A stretch of DNA of 50,533 bases, taken from positions 1 to 50,533 of the forward strand of contig JAESQN010000026.1 in assembly GCA_016765135.1 (NCBI GenBank). Reading direction: 5' to 3'. The notes below the pieces were generated by a model. The model was not told the origin of the DNA and did no database searches. It saw nothing but the letters and a program-made list of their open reading frames with translations. Positions 45,888 to 50,533 of this stretch are shown piece after piece. The position numbers and the translations under genes were made by a program. Each line of letters opens with the position of its first letter. The stretch's first letter is position 1. Source of the stretch: Robiginitomaculum sp. Lineage in GTDB: Bacteria; Pseudomonadota; Alphaproteobacteria; Caulobacterales; Maricaulaceae.

Positions 45888-47530
45888 GCGAATGGCCAAA
45901 CAATATTGCCCGCAAAGCGGTGCTTGAATTTCAAGCTTATGGAGCGCGGGGCGGGGCAACGGACGCTCTGCATCTTGATGCCAACGAAAGCCCATGGTCT
46001 CCACCGCCTGTACAAAGCACGGGCGGTTTTAACCGCTACCCCGAGCAACAACCCGCAGGTTTGCGCACCCGGCTGGCAGATTTATATGGAGCTATGCCAG
46101 AGCAAATACTGGTCGGGCGCGGGGCTGATGAAGCTATTGAGGTTTTATTGCGCACATTTTGCGAAGCAGGCGAAGACAGTATTTTGGTATGCCCACCGAC
46201 ATTTGGCTATTTTGCCACATGCGCAAATATTCAAGGTGCAGGGATTGTTGAAGCGCCTTTGCGGGCAGACTTTTCCTACGACGGCACATTGATCAATGAC
46301 AAAATGCGGGCGGCTGGGCCGTCTTTGAAAATAGCTTTTTTGTGTTCACCCAACAACCCGACCGGCAATGTTATTGATGCGAAAATCGTTTTGGATTTAT
46401 GCGAAAACTTCCCGCAAACCCTGATCGTCATTGACGAAGCTTATGGGGAGTTTACGGGCGCTGACAGCTTTGCCGATCAGATAGACACGTATCCGAATTT
46501 GGTGGTTCTCCGCACCCTCTCCAAAGCCTATGCGTTGGCGGGCGTGCGAGCCGGGGTGGCTATTGCTGATCCGCGCATTATCACGCTGATGTTGAAAGTC
46601 TTGCCGCCCTATCCGATCCCGCGCCCAGTGGAACAGGTGGTCATGGCGGCATTGACCCCGGCGGCCATGCCCGTCCACGAGGCTCGGTTGAAGCTCTGGA
46701 AATCCGAACGGGAACGTATGGGGCAGGCCTTGAAAGCCTCGCCATTTATCAGAAAAATATATCCGTCCGAGGCTAATTTTTTGTTGTTGGATATTGAGGA
46801 GGACGAAAAACTGTTGCGGGCTTTGGCAAAATACCAGGTTAAAATTCGGGACTTTCGGAGCATTCTACCCGGCAAGATGCGCATAAGCATTGGCAGTGTT
46901 GAGGAAAATGATATTGCCTTGGCCGCTTTTGGGGTTGAGGTGAAGGCAAAACGGCAAAACCGAATTGGCGAGGCGCACCGCAAGACTAAAGAAACTGATA
47001 TTGCCGTGCGGGTTAATCTGGATGATGTATCGGGCACCACCATAGATACGGGTATCGGGTTTTATGATCACATGCTCGGTGCCTTGGCCAAGCACGGCGG
47101 GTTTTCTCTGGTGCTGTCCTGCGCAGGTGATTTGGAAATAGATGCCCACCACACCATAGAAGACTGCGCACTGGCACTTGGCACGGCGCTTTCGGATGCG
47201 CTGGGTGACAAGGCGGGCGCGGGGCGTTTCGGCGCACACATACCTATGGACGAGACATTAGCCAAGGTCGCCGTGGATTTATCCGGGCGGGCGGCCATGG
47301 TGTTTAAAGGTGAATTTCCGACAGACCACGCCGGAGAGTTTCCCGTCGAAATGTGTCCGCATTTTTTCGAAAGCCTGGCGCAAACTTTGGGCGCATCCAT
47401 TCACATAGAGGTCAGCGGCACCAACACCCACCACATGATCGAGGCTTGTTTTAAAGGCCTGGGCCGTGCGCTCATGCCCGCATTTAAACGCGAAGGCACA
47501 GACATCGCTTCGACCAAAGGGGTGCTGTAG
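45884..47530 (+). CDS. hisC-hisB: Fused histidinol-phosphate aminotransferase / IGP dehydratase
   Basis: One 548-residue chain with two complete his enzymes. Residues 1 to about 350 are HisC: LDANESPW, CSPNNPTGN, VIDEAYGEF and the PLP lysine (Lys214) in LRTLSKAYALAGVRAG. After a linker of only about 10-15 residues (around 350-364), residues from about 365 to 548 are HisB dehydratase: RKTKETDIAV, GIGFYDHML, the metal motif DAHHTIEDCALALG (His422/His423) and the second metal motif THHMIEACFKGL (His516/His517). The E. coli HisB phosphatase domain is absent, so histinol-phosphate phosphatase must be encoded elsewhere. All key residues look intact in both halves. The junction was read as a continuous frame with no stop. 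Confidence 0.93.
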   Translation: MSEWPNNIARKAVLEFQAYGARGGATDALHLDANESPWSPPPVQSTGGFNRYPEQQPAGLRTRLADLYGAMPEQILVGRGADEAIEVLLRTFCEAGEDSILVCPPTFGYFATCANIQGAGIVEAPLRADFSYDGTLINDKMRAAGPSLKIAFLCSPNNPTGNVIDAKIVLDLCENFPQTLIVIDEAYGEFTGADSFADQIDTYPNLVVLRTLSKAYALAGVRAGVAIADPRIITLMLKVLPPYPIPRPVEQVVMAALTPAAMPVHEARLKLWKSERERMGQALKASPFIRKIYPSEANFLLLDIEEDEKLLRALAKYQVKIRDFRSILPGKMRISIGSVEENDIALAAFGVEVKAKRQNRIGEAHRKTKETDIAVRVNLDDVSGTTIDTGIGFYDHMLGALAKHGGFSLVLSCAGDLEIDAHHTIEDCALALGTALSDALGDKAGAGRFGAHIPMDETLAKVAVDLSGRAAMVFKGEFPTDHAGEFPVEMCPHFFESLAQTLGASIHIEVSGTNTHHMIEACFKGLGRALMPAFKREGTDIASTKGVL

Positions 47531-47532
47531 CC

Positions 47533-48123
47533 ATGTTGGCAATCGTTGATACGGGCTGCGCCAATCTGGCCTCGGTCGGGTTTGCCTTTGAGCGGCTGGG
47601 TGCAGATAAAATCATCACCCAGGATGCGGAGGTTATAGGGAGCGCTGACCATGTTATCCTGCCCGGTGTTGGTGCTTTTGATTATGCTATGGCGGCCTTG
47701 CGACAGCGCGGCCTTGTGGAGGTTCTGCAAAACCTGACCCAGCCCTTGATGGGGATTTGTCTGGGTATGCAATTATTGTTTGAGGGTTCTGAAGAAGGCG
47801 TTGCGGACGGACTTGGTCTGATAAAAGGCGATATTAAACGTATGGAAACGGGAGATTTGCCCGCTCCGCATATGGGGTGGAACACGCTTCAAAACATCAC
47901 GGATGATCCATTATTGGACGGGGTAAAATCCGGAGAGTATGTGTATTTCGTGCATTCCTTTGCGGCTCCGGTACGAGATGAGACCCTTATGTCTTGTAGC
48001 TACGGCCAGGATTTTAGTGCAGTGGTGCGCAAAGATAATATTTATGGCTGCCAGTTTCACCCTGAGCGTTCGGGCAAGACGGGTGCGCGTATTTTGGCAA
48101 ATTTCCTGAAGGTGAAATCATGA
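47533..48123 (+). CDS. hisH: IGP synthase glutaminase subunit
   Basis: Glutamine amidotransferase that supplies ammonia to HisF in the synthesis of imidazole glycerol phosphate and AICAR. The nucleophile is Cys76 in LMGICLGMQLLFEGSEEG; the His/Glu partners lie in GCQFHPERSGKTG near the C-terminus. APHMGWNTL is the family interface motif. It has 196 residues, as usual, starts 2 bases after the fused hisCB stop and overlaps hisA by 4 bases. Confidence 0.95.
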   Translation: MLAIVDTGCANLASVGFAFERLGADKIITQDAEVIGSADHVILPGVGAFDYAMAALRQRGLVEVLQNLTQPLMGICLGMQLLFEGSEEGVADGLGLIKGDIKRMETGDLPAPHMGWNTLQNITDDPLLDGVKSGEYVYFVHSFAAPVRDETLMSCSYGQDFSAVVRKDNIYGCQFHPERSGKTGARILANFLKVKS

Positions 48124-48845
48124 TTATTCCGGCAATCGATTTAATGGACGGCGGCTGTGTGCGCTTGCTCAAGGGTGATTTTGCCCAGCGGACAAATTAT
48201 GATGCTGACCCCGTAGATACGGCCAAGGGTTTTGCTATTGCGGGCGCGGAAATTTTACATGTGGTGGATTTGGACGGTGCCAAAAACCAACAGGCCGAGC
48301 AATCCGGTTTGGTTATAGACATCGCGAAATCCGTGGACATGAAAGTTCAAACCGGCGGCGGGCTGCGCACGATAGAACAGGTTAAACATTTGCTGGACGG
48401 GGGTGTAGAGCGGGTTGTTATCGGTTCATTGGCGGTGAAAAACCCAGCACTTGTTAAAACATGGATGGGCGAATTGGGCGCAGATAAATTTGTTCTGGCC
48501 ATAGATGTGTTCACGGATTTGGACGGCACGCCCCGCCCGGCCACCCACGGCTGGACGGAAACCTCTGATTTGTCTTTGTGGCAAGTGATTGACAGTTTCA
48601 AAGGTGCCGACCTCAAAACCATATTGGTTACCGACATTGCCCGCGACGGGGTTCTGCAAGGCTCGAATGTGGCGCTTTACACGGAGATAATGGTAAAATA
48701 TCCGGGCCTTGATTTAATCACTTCTGGTGGTGTCGGGTCTCTGGATGATGTGCGGCAACTCAAAGCTTTGAACCCGGCAGGCATCATCATTGGCAAAGCA
48801 TTATACGAAAATAAATTCACCCTTGAACAAGCCATAAAATGTTAG
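48120..48845 (+). CDS. hisA: Phosphoribosyl-formimino-AICAR isomerase
   Basis: TIM-barrel isomerase of the fourth his step. [15 protein letters not shown] carries the catalytic Asp at the first strand; [20 protein letters not shown] and [14 protein letters not shown] contain the second Asp and phosphate loops; [12 protein letters not shown] completes the phosphate site. Its 241 residues are normal. The start overlaps hisH and the stop lies within the first codons of hisF. Confidence 0.95.
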   Translation: MIIPAIDLMDGGCVRLLKGDFAQRTNYDADPVDTAKGFAIAGAEILHVVDLDGAKNQQAEQSGLVIDIAKSVDMKVQTGGGLRTIEQVKHLLDGGVERVVIGSLAVKNPALVKTWMGELGADKFVLAIDVFTDLDGTPRPATHGWTETSDLSLWQVIDSFKGADLKTILVTDIARDGVLQGSNVALYTEIMVKYPGLDLITSGGVGSLDDVRQLKALNPAGIIIGKALYENKFTLEQAIKC

Positions 48846-49606
48846 CGCGGCGCATTATTCCGTGTTTGGACGTAAGGGACGGGCAAGTAGTTAAGGGCGT
48901 ACAATTTCGCAATCACGAAATTGTCGGCGGCATTCTTGACCTGGCCCTGCGCTACCGGGATGCGGGCGCGGACGAGCTGGTGTTTTACGACATCACCGCC
49001 AGTGTCGATGATCGTACCATCAACCCGGACTGGATCAACAAAGTCTCCGCCGTTTTGGATATTCCGTTTTGTGTGGCGGGCGGGATAAAATCGGTTTCGG
49101 CGGCACGGGCCAGGCTGGAGGCCGGGGCCGATAAAATATCGGTCAATTCCCCGGCGCTGATGAACCCGGATTTGATCAATGAACTTAGCGCCGCCTTTGG
49201 GGCGCAGTGCGTGGTTGTCGGGATTGATAGCTTCGAGGATGGTGGCGCATACCGGGTTAAGTCCCACACCGGCGCGGCGGATAAAACCCGCGAAACCGGA
49301 CGGGATACTCTGGAGTGGGTCGGCGAAGTCATTGAACGCGGCGCAGGCGAAATCGTCCTGAACTGTATGAACAGGGACGGGGTCAGGCGCGGTTATGATA
49401 TTGCCCAGCTAAAGGCGGTGCGCGAAATTTGTAATGTACCGCTGATTGCATCGGGCGGGGCTGGCGAAGTGGCGCATTTCGAAGACGTGTTTAAACTGGC
49501 CGGGGTGGACGGGGCTTTGGCAGCCAGCGTGTTTCACAAAAACATCCTGCCTATCCCGGCGCTCAAATCAGATTTGAAATCAAAAGGTATAGAGATACGC
49601 ATATGA
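48839..49606 (+). CDS. hisF: IGP synthase cyclase subunit
   Basis: Cyclase partner of HisH, making imidazole glycerol phosphate and AICAR. The half-barrel repeats are clear: [20 protein letters not shown] with the catalytic Asp, [43 protein letters not shown] with the second Asp, and [12 protein letters not shown]. It has 255 residues. ATG 48839 overlaps the hisA end by 7 bases, and hisIE overlaps the stop by 4. Confidence 0.95.
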   Translation: MLARRIIPCLDVRDGQVVKGVQFRNHEIVGGILDLALRYRDAGADELVFYDITASVDDRTINPDWINKVSAVLDIPFCVAGGIKSVSAARARLEAGADKISVNSPALMNPDLINELSAAFGAQCVVVGIDSFEDGGAYRVKSHTGAADKTRETGRDTLEWVGEVIERGAGEIVLNCMNRDGVRRGYDIAQLKAVREICNVPLIASGGAGEVAHFEDVFKLAGVDGALAASVFHKNILPIPALKSDLKSKGIEIRI

Positions 49607-50199
49607 AAGTAGATTTTGCAAAAGGAGGCGGGCTTGTGCCGGCCATTGTCCAAAACGCCGACACGGGCCAGGTGTTGATGCTTGGCTATATGAACGGGGA
49701 AGCACTGGCGGCCACAAAAGAGAGCGGACTGGTGACATTCTACAGCCGCTCGCGGGATGTCCTGTGGTGCAAGGGCGAAACTTCCGGCAACACTTTGAAG
49801 CTGGTGGATATAAAACTGGATTGTGACCAAGATACATTATTGGTGCAAGCCCGCCCGGCTGGCCCCACATGCCACACGGGGACGACTTCATGTTTTGGCG
49901 AGCAAGGCCCACAAGGATTAGGCTGGTTGGCCGAATTATCAAGCTTGATTGAAGGGCGCAAAACGTCCGACCCGACAAGCTCCTATACCGCTAAACTCTT
50001 GCAAGGCCCGCTGGCCAAATTGGCGCAAAAAGTCGGTGAGGAGGGGGTGGAAACCGTCATAGCCGCCTTATCTGAAACCGACGATGAACTGCTCGGAGAA
50101 GCCGCTGATCTGCTTTATCACCTCATGGTTTTGCTGGCGGCAAGGGATTTGTCACTGGAAGATGTTGTCAACAAGTTGCAGTCCCGACAGACAAATTAA
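49603..50199 (+). CDS. hisIE: Phosphoribosyl-AMP cyclohydrolase / phosphoribosyl-ATP pyrophosphatase
   Basis: Fused enzyme for steps two and three of the pathway. The HisI half (about residues 1-105) has [30 protein letters not shown] and PAGPTCHTG, with zinc-binding Cys residues. The HisE half (about 110-198) has [26 protein letters not shown] and [13 protein letters not shown], the Glu-rich pyrophosphatase core. Many alphaproteobacteria keep hisE and hisI separate, so the fused form fits the gammaproteobacteria-like order of this operon. It is the last his gene; no strong terminator follows. Confidence 0.94.
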   Translation: MKVDFAKGGGLVPAIVQNADTGQVLMLGYMNGEALAATKESGLVTFYSRSRDVLWCKGETSGNTLKLVDIKLDCDQDTLLVQARPAGPTCHTGTTSCFGEQGPQGLGWLAELSSLIEGRKTSDPTSSYTAKLLQGPLAKLAQKVGEEGVETVIAALSETDDELLGEAADLLYHLMVLLAARDLSLEDVVNKLQSRQTN

Positions 50200-50239
50200 C
50201 TTGCACTCAAGTTTTATGTGTGTATAGAGCCATTAGATT

Positions 50240-50268
50240 TTGAAATTTGGTAGTCGTGAGTCTATAAT
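50240..50268 (+). promoter_or_regulatory. Putative sigma-70 promoter of cold-shock gene
   Basis: TTGAAA at 50240-50245 and a perfect TATAAT at 50263-50268 with a 17-base spacer. Transcription would start near 50275, giving a leader of about 170 bases, like the long regulatory leaders of csp mRNAs. Confidence 0.65.
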
Positions 50269-50274
50269 ATTGTT

Positions 50275-50443
50275 TTTCTAAGTGCCTAAAAAGTGTGTCT
50301 GTACGCAGACGTTGATCTCACGATCTTCCATACGTTTTTACAAGTCCTAAGTCCTTCAATTCCAGCTTTTAATCTCTATTTGTCTCTTGCCGCTTTGCCA
50401 AAGTGGTGGGGGTTTTATACATACTCAATTTGAGGAGAACGAC
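50275..50443 (+). promoter_or_regulatory. Long structured 5' leader of cold-shock gene
   Basis: The stretch between the predicted transcription start and the ATG contains two clear hairpins: GTCTG-TACG-CAGAC at 50297-50310 and CCGCTTT-GCC-AAAGTGG (one G-U pair) at 50390-50406. The ribosome-binding site AGGAG lies at 50433-50437, downstream of the second hairpin. By analogy with cspA, refolding of such a leader with temperature could control translation. This is inferred from layout; the cold-box sequence itself was not identified. Confidence 0.45.
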
Positions 50444-50533
50444 ATGGCAACTGGAACAGTGAAATGGTTTAACGGAACTAAAGGTTACGGATTTATCGAG
50501 CCTGATGATGGCGGCAAAGACGTATTTGTACAC
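50444..50533 (+). CDS. Cold-shock protein (CspA family), partial
   Basis: The window ends after 30 codons. The visible part starts [10 protein letters not shown] and continues [18 protein letters not shown], which includes the RNP1 motif KGYGFI and the RNP2 motif (VFVH) of the cold-shock domain. These small proteins bind single-stranded nucleic acid and melt RNA structure. AGGAG is 6 bases before the ATG. The gene continues beyond the right edge, so total length and any second domain (alphaproteobacteria often have two-domain versions) cannot be judged. Confidence 0.92.
   Translation, partial: MATGTVKWFNGTKGYGFIEPDDGGKDVFVH

Noticed and set aside
50200-50220. ACTTG-CACT-CAAGT followed by TTTTA as a his operon terminator
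   Set aside because: The stem is only five weak base pairs and the T-run is short; not convincing as an intrinsic terminator.

Overview
This window reads as a continuous stretch of chromosome from an alphaproteobacterium. The evidence is the ChvG/ChvI envelope-stress pair next to a nitrogen-type PTS branch (EIIA-Man, HPr), an alphaproteobacterial SspB followed by fumC and a DUF4169/ribbon-helix-helix pair, an OprO/P-type porin, and a tpiA / ppiD-trpE-trpG-trpD-trpC arrangement. The order and genus cannot be fixed from sequence reading; a marine Caulobacterales/Maricaulales-like lineage is a guess. Most genes look moderately GC-rich, but the 4.5-8.4 kb block is clearly AT-richer (20 G+C in the 60 bases from 4741, against 36 of 60 from 9241). 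No rRNA, tRNA, CRISPR array, prophage or insertion-sequence transposase was seen.

Layout. 1-1.0 kb: a weak unknown ORF and a TonB-C lipoprotein. 1.0-4.3 kb (minus): chvI, chvG, EIIA-Man and ptsH, with no hprK between chvG and EIIA. 4.5-8.4 kb: a low-GC surface-polysaccharide patch (FkbM methyltransferase, WecB epimerase, WecG/TagA glycosyltransferase, alpha/alpha-toroid protein). 8.6-14 kb: unknown protein, CPA1 antiporter with a TrkA-N-like domain, class A PBP, PagL-type lipid A deacylase. 14.1-16.6 kb: sspB, fumC, DUF4169 and RHH genes. 16.6-19.4 kb (minus): rfbA-rfbB-prmA. 19.5-24.1 kb (minus): ABC ATPase plus a giant permease/M1-peptidase fusion. 24.2-28.0 kb (minus): accA, a lone Flp pilin, mutT, folD, yggT, marC. 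28.1-33.2 kb: porin, lipoprotein, TauE/SafE transporter, histidine kinase, tpiA. 33.3-39.1 kb: ppiD and trpEGDC. 39.2-43.0 kb: acs and a lipoprotein amidase. 43.0-43.4 kb: an inverted-repeat element. 43.4-50.2 kb: a compact his operon led by a TrpR-like regulator. 50.4 kb to the end: a cold-shock gene cut by the window edge.

The most notable points are: (1) the his operon, which has the gammaproteobacteria-like order G-D-C-B-H-A-F-IE, encodes HisC and HisB as one fused polypeptide, and has an 18-base TrpR-like palindrome overlapping its promoter; (2) a roughly 320-bp non-coding element with a perfect 47-bp inverted repeat, whose end sequence recurs 10.6 kb away; (3) a second, hairpin-packed inverted-repeat element on the other side of the amidase gene, so that gene is bracketed by two such elements; (4) the ABC-permease/M1-aminopeptidase fusion; (5) absence of hprK from the ChvIG-PTS cluster; and (6) a three-copy CCTTAGG-type motif upstream of the pagL-like gene.

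Many genes are translationally coupled by 1-8 base overlaps (ptsH-tonB, toroid-wecG, rfbA-rfbB-prmA, trpGDC, most of his), which supports the operon calls. Several starts were moved from the longest ORF to a downstream codon because of family length, ribosome-binding sites or overlap with the preceding stop.
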